The translations under genes and the position numbers were made by a program. Below are positions 1 to 12,211 of a stretch of 64,000 nucleotides of DNA, piece after piece. Below the pieces are notes generated by a model that saw only the letters and a program-made list of their open reading frames with translations, was not told where the DNA came from and made no database searches. Position 1 is the stretch's first letter. Each line of letters begins with the position of its first letter. Source of the DNA: Bromus sterilis (taxonomy: Eukaryota; Streptophyta; Magnoliopsida; Poales; Poaceae); NCBI GenBank assembly GCA_950022295.1, contig OX465595.1, forward strand, positions 122,142,270-122,206,269, read 5' to 3'.

Positions 1-3000
1 GACGCCACGGAGGGCGTCGACGTGCGCATGCAGGCCTCCACCTCCTGCTTCGCGCTGGAGCCCCCCCAGCACGCTTTTCTCACGCGTGGACGTTCCCTGG
101 ACACCGTGCTCGCCTTTCCCCCTCATCTCGTGCTTCCTCTCGCTCTCCCCAGTAGTGTTCCGAGCGCCGCCGTGGAGCACTGCCGTGGAACTCGCGGCCG
201 GTGAGCTCCAGATCCCCCTCCACCTTGTCCAACGCATGCAGAGACGTCGTATCCGTCGAAGCCCCCCTCCAATCGAAGTCGAGGACGGACTAAAGTGACG
301 CCAGCGTCAAAGGGACCGCCACGGCCGCCGCGGGCTTCACCTTCAAATTCGTCGCCCGTGCTACTCCAATGGCCTGCCCGAGCCCCTCATCGTGATCAGG
401 GTGAGATTCCCCTTCTTTTTCCTCCTCCTTTTCTCTCTGCCGTGCTTCGTAGCGCCAAACCACAGGAGTCCGTGCACGGCCGCCGTGCGTCGTCGTCGCC
501 GGCGACGATAGGGCCACCCCCTTGAACCTCCACTGGTGCCACTCGACGCGGGAGGACTCCAGGACCTCGAATATGGTCTCCCCTCTCCTTTAGGCCCCCG
601 ATTGATGCTTCCAGGGCGAGCGCCGCCGCGGTTTGAGGTCCCCGCCGGCTGGATTCCGAAGAGGCCCACACGTCAAAGTGATTAGGGGCTTAATCCCCCC
701 CTAATCCCTCACTGACAGGTGGGGGCCCCAGCCCTAATAATCCCCTGTCGGTTTAATTAACCATGGATTTAAACCCCCGAGACTGACATGGGTGGCCCAC
801 ATGTCAGCCCCCCCCCCCCACACGCCAGCATGACGTCAGCCTGGCGCAATAAGTCAATTAAATCGATTAAATCAATTACAGAAAATCCAGAAAATAGCCA
901 AATCTTTGGAAATTCATAATTAATTCATCCTAACTCCAAATATAGCAAATAATATGACTAAAATTATCAGAAAAATACAAGGATTATGAATATGTAACTT
1001 GTTTCTATGTTTGACCATTTTAAAATGGGTGAACAGTAGCAACCATGCATATGGATCCTTTTTGAATTCAATTTTGGAGTGATTTTGCAAATGATTTTGC
1101 AACACCCTTAATTCCAATGGATTCATCCACACATCAGAGACATTACTTCAACTATACCACCTCACTTCATGATCAACATTTTCAAATGAACTTTCATGCA
1201 TTCAAATGGATTTGAATTTCATCGATAAATCAAATGGAGTTTGAATTTGCATTTCAAATGCAATATACTCCTTTTAAATGGAATGCTCAACACATCAGTA
1301 CCATGAACATCACCATTACAATCTTATTCATGTGATTGTGCATTGTACATTATGTTGATCCTATGATTGTCATGTTGCTGATAGACGTGCAACTGGAATC
1401 GGAGGCCACCCCCTTCGTTGAAGACACCGTTATCGAAACCTCGTCAGCAAGGCAAGCAAACCCCCATTGATCATGTCGATAAAATCCCACTTCCCTCTCA
1501 TGTCTCGCTTATGCATCTTATAGGATGATTACCATGCTACGTTTCTACCGCATAGATGAACCCATTCCTTTGCATGACCTATCATTTGTCACAGTAGTAG
1601 GCAAACCACAATCCTAGCAACTGTAGGAGTTGATTGATATCATGTGACCCCTACAATTGTTACTGCTTATTTCATGCTTAGAATGAAACCATGTTGATAC
1701 TTTTATGTGATTCAGGATGGTAGTGATCATGATGATAATGATAGAAAGGTGTTGGTGAATCTACCCTAATACAAGGTGAACGATGAGAGGCTGTGTAGGA
1801 GTACACAGTGGGTTGTCTCGTTGAACACCGCCTTAAGTCCGAGTTCTTGTGTGGTGATCCAAGAAGAAGAGTACAACCACACATTGGGCTCACTGACCCC
1901 TCTCATCCTAGTACCTCACCCCGTTCGAACCCAAGAGTCGCAGTAGTTCGGAGTTCTGGTAGGGCTGTGGCACGGTCTGCGAAGTGGATGAACAGCTTTT
2001 CAAGACCGGCTTGGGACCCTGCACACATCGTTTGAGGCTGTACTGGAACCTCGGCCGGACTTTCATACGGATCCCCCTCAGATAGGCGACCTCTGGACTA
2101 GAACGGAGCTGTGGGCGAAGTGTTGTGGTGGCATCCTTGCTGTCACCTCTTGAACGGTGACATGCAAAAGGCGGTAACTGATGACACGTGTGTGTAGCGG
2201 TACACCCCTGCAGGGTTAACAAAACTATTCGAATAGCCGCGTCCGCGGTTAAGTACTGCTTGGAAAACTTAGCTTGATTATTGGACAACTTGAACCGGAT
2301 ACTTCTAAAATACACCAAGATAAGTGTGAGTACTATGGCGTGCTTCTCGTGGGGAAGTCGAGGAAGTAACCATAGTGGTGTAATTGGTTGAAGAGATGTA
2401 GTGGACTCGTGTACGCTTCTTACCTCAAGTCTGGTACTCGTAGTTCAAGACTAGCCAAGTCAAAGCTGGCACTTCTGCAAGTGAAACCCCACCTACCTTT
2501 ACCTTGATACATGTGCATGAGTAGTATAGTTCCTATGTAAGTCTTGTTGAGTACGATTTTGTACTCACGTTTGCTTAATCTATGTTTTAGATGAACCCAC
2601 CGACCCCGATGGTGACTTCTAACCGAAGCTCGAAGAATGAAGACTCAGACCAAGACCAAGCTAGTGTAGTCCCAGTCAGACAACTGGTTCCCTCGTGGAG
2701 GTCTTGTTTTTAGATAAGGCTTCTCTAAGCCATTTGTTAAACTTGTCTGTACTCAGACCTACTTTGCTTCCGCTTGTTTGTTGTAATGTTGGATCACATT
2801 CTTGTGATCTCTGTGTGCACTCTGTAAGAGTTATTAATAAAGATGTATACTTTGTAGAGAATTGCAATGATACATGTTGTCAATACAAGGCATGTGTGCT
2901 GCGTGTATGTTTATAAACATGCATGTCTTTGTATGAGTTTTCGAGACCTTAGTTGTGATCTGGCTGGCGGTCTTTTATACACCAAGTGGCCCTTAGATGT

Positions 3001-3385
3001 GCGCATCTTGGGGCATCGCGATGCGATTGTTCGAGACTCTGTCTCGTGCACACTTTGATGTATGATCGAGCCCGCCCTAGACCCCGACTAAGTGATCGGC
3101 CTGGAGTAAGTCTATGTAAGGGTTATAATACAATCGATAGTATGGTTGAGGAGACTTGTCTATGAGTATGGGAGTTCACCACCCATATCAATTAGACTTG
3201 TGTGCGGACGATGAGGACCCATCTCAGTGGATCATCCGGCCTGAATGGGATGCCCCTCACGTTCGATGCTTTCCGAGAACGTTCTGTGCTTGGCCTTGTC
3301 TGCTTAGACAAGTGGGTACGGTTCTCGGCTCTCCATATGATTGTGTTGTAGCGAGGCTTGCATACGCTAACCCTGGGTCCCGACA
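1..3385 (+). repeat. 5' LTR of T1 (partial)
   Basis: Direct copy of 8837-12206 with scattered substitutions and small indels. It ends in CA at 3385, just before the primer-binding site. Position 1 corresponds to 8837 in the 3' LTR. The GC-rich first 800 bases give many short open frames in both copies; none resembles a known protein, so I treat them as non-coding LTR sequence. Confidence 0.93.
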
Positions 3386-3389
3386 GACT

Positions 3390-3401
3390 TGGTATCAGAG
3401 C
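3390..3401 (+). other. Primer-binding site of T1 (initiator tRNA-Met)
   Basis: TGGTATCAGAGC lies four bases after the LTR end. It is the standard plant retrotransposon complement to the 3' end of initiator tRNA-Met and fixes the LTR boundary and the plus orientation. Confidence 0.93.
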
Positions 3402-3857
3402 AGGACTGACTGTAGGATTATCAGCCTTGGCCGAAGTCGAGTCTAGCCTTCTATAGTTATATAGTTACTCTGGGTATATAAGGGAACAACGTAAGGCTTC
3501 TTTTTCTCCTTACCCTCATCGATCTGAGTTCTGAGTCACCCTTACCTTTTCTACGGGATGATAGGACTAGGCTCATCTATGTCTGACTAGAACATCTCCT
3601 TGATTGCCTCCTTATAGCCGTAGGATTGTTGTGGATATCCAAAGTCTCCGTGTGTTGAGTTCCTTGAAGAAGTTATGTCCAATTTCTTCGAGGTTGTTTG
3701 ATTTTCCATCCCGGTGTAGCCGTTATGCTGCCAGAATTATCCCGTGTTTCTTTGAATCATTGCCTTTGCATTATAGTCTTCTCCTTCTGAAATCATATCC
3801 TTTTATCTTTGACTCCATCGTACAACCTGTTTTGATTGTTGATTTTTATCACACAGG

Positions 3858-6302
3858 ATGTCAGGTGGAACTCGTAGTGCTGTTTTTCGGAATCGAGACC
3901 GTGATCGGAATCGAAATGATGATGAACTTCCACCCCCGCCTTCTGCGGCGGAAATCATGATGGAAGCCGAGCGGAATAGACGTGATCAAACACGCCTTCT
4001 GGAGCTCATCGAGAAGAATACCGCCCACCATCGTAATGTGGTGGTCAGCATTCAGGACTTCATCCTCCTCAAGCCACCGGTATTCCGATGTTCTTCTGAG
4101 CCCCTTGAAGATGATGATTGGCTCCGTTCCATCGAGCGTAAGCTTGACACTACACATGTTTCTCCCGATGACCGAGTTGTTTTCGCGGTATACTTCTTGG
4201 AAGGTGCTGCTCTTCAGTGGTGGGAGAACTATGTTGCAATGCAGCCAGATGGTCACGTAGTGACTTGGCAAGAGTTATGTGTTGCCTTTCGAGGGTACCA
4301 CATTCTGGATGAGTTGATGGAGCGCAAGAAGGAAGAGTTCTGCAATCTGAATCAAGGAGAGATGTCCATTCATGAGTATGTGAGGGAATTCAACCGTCTT
4401 GCTCGTTATGCCCAAGATGAGATCACCACCAATGCCAGAAAGCAGGCAAGGTTCCGCAAGGGACTTAGCCCCATCCTTCGTCATGATCTCAACCTCCTTG
4501 AGTTTGCCACCTTTGAGGATTTAGTCAACAGATCCTTCAGAGCTGAGCATGGCAATGAAGTTTTCGAGAAGTCTCGCAAACATGCTCTTGAGCTTACCCC
4601 TTCTTCCAGTTCACGCCCTCAGAAGCGCATGATCTGGATTCCTAACAGTTTGTTTCCCCAAAACAACCCATCGAGGCCATCCCTTGTGCCACCTCGTCCA
4701 CCAGCTCCACCAAACAACCCAGCTCCCCGCACTATCTTTGGAGCCTGCTTTAGATGTGGCCAGCCTGGTCACTATTCTCGTGAGTGCCCCGTCAGTCAGA
4801 ATGCTCCACCCCATGCCAAAGGAAACCCCACTGTTCGTGCCAAACCACCCCCAAAGGTTTCCACCGCTAAGGCATCCACCTCAGAAAATCTTGGGCGTGT
4901 GAACCAAATCTCAGCTGAGGAAACTGATGGTACTTCTGACGTCATTCTTGGTACGCTCCCAGTCAATTTTGTTCCCACTTCTGTCCTTTTCGATCCAGGA
5001 GCATCTCACTCATTCATGTCGGAGAGTTATGCACTTCGGCATGAGATATCCTTTGATGAAATGTTCACCCCTATGATCATTCAAACCCATGGTTCCAAAT
5101 GGCAAACTAATAGAGTAAGCCATGGCAATCAAATTGCAATTGAGGGTTTAGTATTCCTTGCTTCTCTTATAGCCCTCAAGTCTTCAAACATTGATGTCAT
5201 CCTTGGTATGGATTGGTTATCAAGACAACATGCTTTTCTTGATTGTAAAGCCAAGTCAGTTAGACTTACACATCCTTCAGGCCAGACAATAGCTTACTCC
5301 TCACCAAGAACAAGAACCCAGGTGCATTCTTTGAATGTGCTTCCCCTTCCCGACCTCGAAGATGTTCCGATGGTTTGTGACTTCCCGGATGTCTTTCCTG
5401 AAGAGTTGTCGGGCATGCCACCCGACAGATGTGTAGAGTTCATAGTGGATCTTGCCCCAGGAACCGCACCAATTTCCAGACGCCCATACAAAATGGCCCC
5501 ACGTGAGTTAGCTGAGCTTAAAACCCAACTGGAGGCTTTGTTGGAAAAAGGCTTCATCCGCCCTAGCTCATCGCCATGGGGTTGCCCCGTTCTGTTCGTA
5601 ACGAAGAAAGATGGAACAGAAAGGATGTGCGTAGACTATCGCCCGCTAAATTTAGCGACGATAAAGAACAAGTACCCACTGCCCATGATCAATGATCTTT
5701 ATGATCAACTTGCAGGATCCTCTGTCTTCTCCATGATGGATTTGAGATTAGGATATCATCAAATCAAGATCCGAAGCGAGGACATTCCCAAGACGGCTTT
5801 CACTACTCGTTATGGTCTTTACGAGTTCACCGTCATGTCCTTCGGTCTAACCAATGCCCCCGCCACTTTTTCACGCATGATGAACTCGATCTTCATGGAG
5901 TATTTGGACCAGTTCGTCGTGGTTTACCTCGATGACATCCTTATCTACTCGAAGAACGAAGCAGAACATGTCGAACACCTAAGGCTGGTATTGATGAAAC
6001 TTAGAGAGCATCGCCTGTATGCTAAATTCTCCAAGTGTGAATTTTGGCTACCAGAAGTGACCTACTTAGGCCACGTGATTTCTGCAAAAGGCATTGTTGT
6101 GAATCCCGAGAGAGTTCAGGCCGTCCTTGACTGCACTCCACCTGAATCGGTTAAGAAAGTTAGGAGTTTTCTTGGGCTAGCCAGCTATTGTCGCCGCTTC
6201 GTCGAGAATTTTCTAAAGTTGCAAAGCCTCTTACTGAACTCCTCAAGAAAGATAAGAAATTCCTATGGACACCCAAGTGCGAGGAAAGCTTTCAAGAGCT
6301 AA
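3858..6302 (+). pseudogene. T1 gag-protease-reverse transcriptase, first fragment of the broken polyprotein
   Basis: The first ATG after the primer site that opens a long frame is at 3858, about 470 bases into the interior, which is usual for Tekay elements. Residues 1-290 are the capsid-type gag region. A CCHC zinc knuckle, CFRCGQPGHYSREC, starts at residue 297 and would bind RNA. The aspartic protease motif follows at residue 379, but reads D-P-G instead of the usual D-S/T-G, so its activity is doubtful. The RT covers roughly residues 560-770 with the catalytic YLDD box (Asp 692-693). Near 6210 the frame slips by about one base, and the last 30 residues are out of frame before the stop at 6302. 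The correct frame continues from 6188. Confidence 0.92.
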
Positions 6303-7273
6303 AAAGAAGATTGACTTCTGCACCCGTACTTGCACCTCCAGACACCAAAAAGGATTTCGAGATCTTTTGTGACGCCTCACGGCAAGGGTTAGGATGCATA
6401 CTTATGCAAGATAGACATGTGGTAGCTTATGCTTCACGCCAGTTGCGGCCACATGAAGAGAACTATCCTACCCACGATCTTGAACTCGCTGCCGTAGTTC
6501 ATGCCCTAACAACTTGGCGACATTACCTCCTTGGTAATCGTTGTGAGATCTATTCCGACCACCAAAGCCTCAAATACATTTTCACCCAGCCAGATCTTAA
6601 TCTCAGGCAAAGACGCTGGATTGAGTTGATAAAATATTATGACTTAGGAATTTCTTACACCCCAGGCAAAGCCAATGTCATGGCTGATGCACTAAGTCGT
6701 AAGTCGTATTGTAACAACCTCGTGTTACAACAGTATCAACCACTTCTTCATGAGGAATTTCGAAAACTCAATCTCGAGATTGTTCCTCGTGGATCTCTAT
6801 TCAACTTGGTGGCGAAACCAACCCTTGAGGATCAAATTATAGTTGCCCAAAGGCGTGCACGAGGTGTTCGCCGGATCAAGGAGAACATTGCTAGCGGAGT
6901 TGCTAAATGTTTCTCCACAGATAGTAAAGGAACGGTATTCTTTGAAAATCGTTTGGTAGTACCTAAGAATAGGGAACTAAGGCAACTCATCCTCAAAGAA
7001 GCCCATGACACACCCCTCTCGATTCATCCCAGTAGCACAAAAATGTACCGAGATCTACGCCAGAGATTTTGGTGGACTAGGATGAAGAGAGACATTGCTC
7101 AATTTGTTTCCGAATGTGATGTTTGTCGTCGCATTAAGGCAGAACATCAAAGACCTGCTGGTACACTTCAACCTTTGCCTATTCCAGAGTGGAAATGGGA
7201 CAAAGTCGGTATGGACTTCATCACCGGCTTTCCAAAAACCCAAAAGGAAATGATGCCATCTTCGTTGTCATAG
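6188..7273 (+). pseudogene. T1 RNase H and integrase N-terminus, second fragment
   Basis: This frame picks up the polyprotein after the slip near 6210. RNase H residues are visible as FCDAS (Asp 62), HDLEL (Glu 99), YSDHQ (Asp 124) and ADALS (Asp 167). The integrase zinc-binding HHCC set is His 273, His 280, Cys 310 and Cys 313. The first catalytic integrase aspartate is in GMDFITGF (Asp 343). A second slip of about one base in the A/G-rich stretch near 7245 throws the frame into a stop at 7273. The integrase core is therefore split between its first and second catalytic residues. The ATG at 6188 is only where the frame happens to open and is not a real start. Confidence 0.92.
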
Positions 7274-8373
7274 ATAGGCTTTCCAAAGTTGCTCACTTCC
7301 TTCCAGTACGCAAGTCTATAACTGCTAGCCAGTTAGCGGACTTGTATGTCTCTAGAATTGTGTCTCTTCATGGTGTTCCTTTGGTAATCAATTCTGATCG
7401 TGGTAGCCTTTTCACCTCTAGATTTTGGGGAAGCTTTCAGAATGCTATGGGAACTCATCTCTCCTTTAGTACAGCTTTCCACCCTCAGTCTAGCGGTCAA
7501 GTCGAAAGGGTCAACCAAATTCTTGAAGACATGCTCAGAGCTTGTGTTATATCATTCGGAAAGAATTGGGAGAAGTCTCTTCCATTCGCCGAATTTTCTT
7601 ATAACAATAGTTTTCAATCTAGTCTGAACATGGCTCCTTTTGAACTCCTATATGGACGACGATGTCGAACACCACTAAACTGGTCAGAAACCGGTGAAAG
7701 ACAATTATTTGGACCGGACATGATCAAGGAAGCAGAAAAGCAAGTTCGCATTGTTCGTGATCGATTGAAAGCAGCCCAGTCTCGCCAGAAAAGCTACTAT
7801 GATCGTCATCATAGGCAGGAAAGCTACAATCTGGATGAGAAGGCTAACCTTCGGGTTACTCCTCTGAAGGGAACCCCACGATTCGGTATCAAAGGCAAGT
7901 TGGCCCCACGTTACATCGGACCTTTCCGCATTATTGCTAAACGTGGAGAAGTTGCCTACCAACTTGAACTACCCCCGCACCTTTCCCGAGTACATGATGT
8001 ATTCCATGTGTCACAACTCAGGCGTTGCTTCAAGGACCCCATCCGCGAAGTCGACCATGAAACGCTTGATCTCCAAGATGACCTTTCTGATGAAGAATAC
8101 CTCGTTCGTATTCTTGATTCAGCAGAGCGTGTCACTCACCGAAAGAAGATCAAGTTTCTGAAAGTTCAGTGGTCACACCACTCCGAGAAAGAAGCCACGT
8201 GGGAAAGAGAAGACCTTCTCAGTGCCGAGTACCCCTCCTTCCTCCCGCAGACATCTGAATCTCGGGACGAGATTCTTTTGAGTGGGGGCGAGTTGTCACA
8301 ACCCCAAGCTAGGTATGTGCTAGGAATAGCAAGTCCCTTTGCATCATGTTTAAATTCTTTGTTTAAGAATTAG
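7189..8373 (+). pseudogene. T1 integrase core and chromodomain, third fragment
   Basis: After the slip near 7245 the integrase continues with the second catalytic Asp (NSDRGSLF, residue 70) and the Glu (SGQVERVNQ, residue 106), 35 residues apart as in a DD35E core. A GPF/Y-type module (RYIGPFRI, residues 241-248) follows, then a chromodomain at about residues 300-352 ending WEREDLLSAEYPSF. Chromodomains of this class direct insertion into heterochromatin. The frame runs without a stop through the polypurine tract and about 26 codons into the 3' LTR. The related T3 element at 63141-64000 stops upstream of its tract, so the T1 stop has probably been lost or shifted. Confidence 0.92.
8257..8293 (+). 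promoter_or_regulatory. Hairpin plus polypurine tract of T1
   Basis: GAATCTCG (8257-8264) pairs perfectly with CGAGATTC (8268-8275) across a GGA loop. The purine-rich GAGTGGGGGCGAG follows at 8280-8292 and abuts the 3' LTR. The tract should prime plus-strand DNA synthesis. The role of the hairpin is unknown; an equivalent stem with different bases precedes the tract in T3. Confidence 0.82.
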
Positions 8374-11300
8374 GGATTTTGAAAAAGCCTCAAAAAGAAT
8401 TTCAATAAAAGGCCAGATAAAAAGTTTTTCCAAAATTCTTCCAAACAATTTTGAAAAGTCCTATAAATGAGTATGATCATATTAAAAATGATTTGGAGTC
8501 AAACCCATGCTCATGGATTTTTCAAATATTCAAACAGAGGCTTGGAAATTAAATTTAAATGATATTTGAATTGGATTCAAATTATTTGAATTCCAAAAAT
8601 CTTCAAAACTTGGGAGTGGCTAGTTCTATGTCACATATGTCCAAGATAAATATTTGGGGATTTTTAAAAATGCTTTGATATTTTTTTCAGAGCAAGACAA
8701 ATGAAACAGAAAAACAAAAGAAGAAGAAAAGAATAAAGGGGACTAGGCCCAAACCCTTTTTCCCCAGCCCAACTAGTGGCTTCCAGCCCAGCCCACAAGG
8801 GGGGCAGGGTGGTCTTCTTCCACCTCTCGCCAGAAGGACGCCACGGAGGGCGTCGACGTGCGCATGCAGGCCTCCACCTCCTGCTTCGCGTTGGAGCCCC
8901 CCCAGCACGCTTTTCTCACGCGTGGACGTTCCCTGGACACCGTGCTCGCCTTTCCCCCTCCTCTCGTGCTTCCTCTCGCTCTCCCCAGTAGTGGTCCGAC
9001 CGCCGCCGTGGAACTCGCGGCCGGTGACCTCTAGAGCCCCCTTCACCTTGTCCAACGCGTGAAGAGACGTCGTATCCATCGAAGCCCTCCTCCAATCAAA
9101 GTCGAGGACGGACTAAAGCGACGCCAGCGTCACAGGGACCGCCACGGCCGCCGCGGGCTTCACCTTCAAATTCGTCGCCCGTGCTACTCCAATGGCCTGC
9201 CCAAGCCCCTCATCGTGATCAAGGTGAGATTCCCCTTCTTTTCCCTCCTCCTTTTCTCTCTGCCATGCTTCGTAGCGCCAAACCACCGGAATCCGTGCAC
9301 GGCCGCCATGTGTCGTCGTCGCCAGCGACGATAGGGCCACCCCCTTGAACCTCCACTGGTGCCAGTCGACGCGGGAGGACTCCAGGAGCTCGAAGATGGT
9401 CTCCCCGCTCGTTTAGGCCCCCGATTGATGCTTCCAGTGCGAGCGCCGCCGCGGTTTGAGGTCACCGCCGGCTGGATTCCGGCGAGGCCCACACGTCAGA
9501 GTGATTAGGGGCTTAATCCCCCCCCTAATCCCTCACTGACAGGTGGAGGCCCCAGCCCTAATAATCCCCTGTCGGTTTAATTAACCAGGGATTTAAACCC
9601 CTGAGACTGACATGGGTGGCCCACATGTCAGCCCCCGCCCCCACACGCCAGCATGACGTCAGCCTGGCGCAATAAGTCAATTAAATCGATTAAATCAATT
9701 ACAGAAAATCCAGAAAATAGCCAAATCTTTGGAAATTCATAATTAATTCATCCTAACTCCAAATATAGCAAATAATATGTCTAAAATTATCAGAAAAATA
9801 CAAGGATTATGAATATGCAACTTGTTTCTATGTTTGACCATTTTAAAATGGCTGAACAGTAGCAAACATGCATATGGCTCCTTTTTTAATTCAATTTTGG
9901 AGTGATTTTGCAAATGATTTTGCAACATCCTTAATTCCAATGGATTCATCCACACATCAGAGACATTACTTCAACTATACCACCTCACTTCATGATCAAC
10001 ATTTTCAAATGAACTTTCATGCATTCAAATGCATTTGAATTTCATCGATAAATCAAATGGAGTTTGAATTTGCATTTCAAATGCAATATACTCCTTTTAA
10101 ATGGAATTCTCAACACATCAGTACCATGAACATCACCATTACAATCTTATTCATGTGATTGTGCATTGTACATTATGTTGACCCTATGATTGCCATGTTG
10201 CTGATAGACGTGCAACCGGAATCGGAGGCCACCCCCTTCGTTGAAGACACCGTTATCGAAACCTCGTCAGCAAGGCAACACCCCCATTGATCATGTCGAT
10301 AAAATCCCACTTCCCTCTCATGTCTCGCTTATGCATTGTATAGGATGATTACCATGCTACGTTTCTACCGCATAGATGAACCCATTCCTTTGCATGACCT
10401 ATCATTTGTCACAGTAGTAGGCAAACCACAATCCTAGCAACTGTAGGAGTTGATTGATATCATGTGACCCCTGCAATTGGTACTGCTTATTGCATGCTTA
10501 GAATGATACCATGTTGATACTTTATGTGAGTCGGGATGGTAGTGATCATGATGATGATGGTAGAAAGGTGTTGGTGAATCTACCCTAATACAAGGTGAAC
10601 GATGAGAGGCTGTGTAGGAGTACACAGTGGGTTGTCTCGTTGAACACCGCCTTAAGTCCGAGTTCTTGTGTGGTGATCCAAGAAGAAGAGTACAACCACA
10701 CATTGGGCTCACTGACCCCTCTCATCCTAGTACCTCACCCCGTTCGAACCCCAAGAGTCGCAGTAGTTCGGAGTTCTGGTAGGGCTGTGGCACGGTCTGC
10801 GAAGTGGATGAACGGCTTTTCAAGACCGGCTTGGGACCCTGCACACATCGTTTGAGGCTGTACTGGAACCTCGGCCGGACTTCCATACGGATCCCCCTCA
10901 GATAGGCGACTCTCTGGACTAGAACGGAGCTGTGGGCGAAGTGTTGTGGTGGCATCCTCGCTGTCACCTCTTGATCGGTGACATGCAAAAGGCGGTAACT
11001 GATGACACGTGTGTGTAGCGGTACACCCCTGCAGGGTTAACAAAACTATTCGAATAGCCGCGTCCGCGGTTAAGGACTGCTTGGAAAACTTAGCTTGATT
11101 ATTAGACAACTTGAACCGGATACTTCTAAAATACACCAAGATAAGTGTGAGTACTATGGCGTGCTTCTCGTGGGGAAGTCGAGGAAGTAACCATAGTGGT
11201 GTAAATGGTTGAAGAGATGTAGTGGACTCGTGTACGCTTCTTACCTCAAGTCTGGTACTCGTAGTTCAGGACTAGCCAAGTCGAAGCTGGCACTTCTGCA

Positions 11301-12206
11301 AGTGAAACCCCACCTCCCTTTACCTTGATACATGTGCATGAGTAGTATAGTTCCTATGTAAGTCTTTCTGAGTACGATTTTGTACTCACGTTTGCTTAAT
11401 CTATGTTTTAGATGAACCCACCGACCCCGATGGTGACTTCTAACCGAAGCTCGAAGAATGAAGACTCAGACCAAGACCAAGCTAGTGTAGTCCCAGTCAG
11501 ACGACTGGTTCCCTCGTGGAGGGCTTGTTATTAGATAAGGCTTCTCTAAGCCATTTGTTAAACTTGTCTGTACTCAGACCTACTTTGCTTCCGCTTGTTT
11601 GTTGTAATGTTGGATCACATGCTTGTGATCTCTGTGTGCACTCTGTAAGAGTTATTAATAAAGATGTATACTTTGTAGAGAATTGCAATGATACATGTTG
11701 TTAATACAAGGCATGTGTGCTGCGTGTATGTTTATAAACATGCCTGTCTTTGTATGAGTTTTCGAGACCTTAGTTGTGATCTGGCTGGCGGTCTTTTATA
11801 CACCAAGTGGCCCTTAGATGTGCGCATCTTGGGGCATCGCGATGCGATTGTTCGAGACTCTGTCTCGTGCACACTTTGATGTATGATCGAGCCCGCCCTA
11901 GACCCCGACTAAGTGATCGGGCTGGAGTAAGTCTATGTAAGGGTTATAATACAATCGATAGTATGGTTGAGGCGACTTGTCTATGAGTATGGGAGTTCAC
12001 CACCCATATCAATTAGACTTGTGTGCGGACGATGAGGACCCATCTCAGTGGATCATCCGGGCTGAATGGGATGCCCCTCACATTCGATGCTTTCCGAGAA
12101 CGTTATGTGCTTGGCCTTGTCTGCTTAGACAAGTGGGTACGGTTCTCGGCTCTCCATATGATTGTGTTGTAGCGAGGCTTGCATACGCTAACCCCGGGTC
12201 CCAACA
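8294..12206 (+). repeat. 3' LTR of T1
   Basis: Begins TGTCACAACCCC directly after the polypurine tract and ends CCCAACA at 12206, giving 3.9 kb with TG...CA ends. It matches 1-3385 over its last 3.37 kb. The first 540 bases (8294-8836) are A/T-rich and have no partner inside the window. Confidence 0.93.
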
Positions 12207-12211
12207 GTATG
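12207..12211 (+). other. Probable target-site duplication of T1 (GTATG)
   Basis: The five bases after the 3' LTR are the first bases that match the uninterrupted Copia LTR at 17809-17813. The other copy would lie upstream of the window, so this is inferred and not seen as a pair. Confidence 0.65.

Larger units (their letters stand above)
1..12206 (+). mobile_element. Tekay-type Ty3/Gypsy LTR retrotransposon T1, 5' end outside the window
   Basis: The sequence at 1-3385 recurs at 8837-12206, which identifies two LTRs around a 4.9 kb interior (3386-8293). Inside are a tRNA-Met primer site, gag, protease, RT, RNase H, integrase and a C-terminal chromodomain in that order, then a polypurine tract. 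This order with a chromodomain and LTRs near 3.9 kb fits the Tekay (Del) lineage of chromoviruses. Since the 3' LTR begins at 8294, about 540 bases of the 5' LTR lie upstream of the window. The element sits in the LTR of a minus-strand Copia element; the sequence after 12206 matches the Copia LTR at 17809. By eye the two LTRs differ at only a few percent of sites, so it is relatively young but no longer intact. Confidence 0.93.

Noticed and set aside
2867..3058. Short frames repeated identically at 11688-11879 and elsewhere in T1
   Set aside because: They are the same LTR sequence seen twice; conservation reflects the LTR pair and not coding.
3390..3405. Possible tRNA gene at primer-site sequences
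   Set aside because: Only the 3'-end complement is present, without A and B boxes or a cloverleaf.
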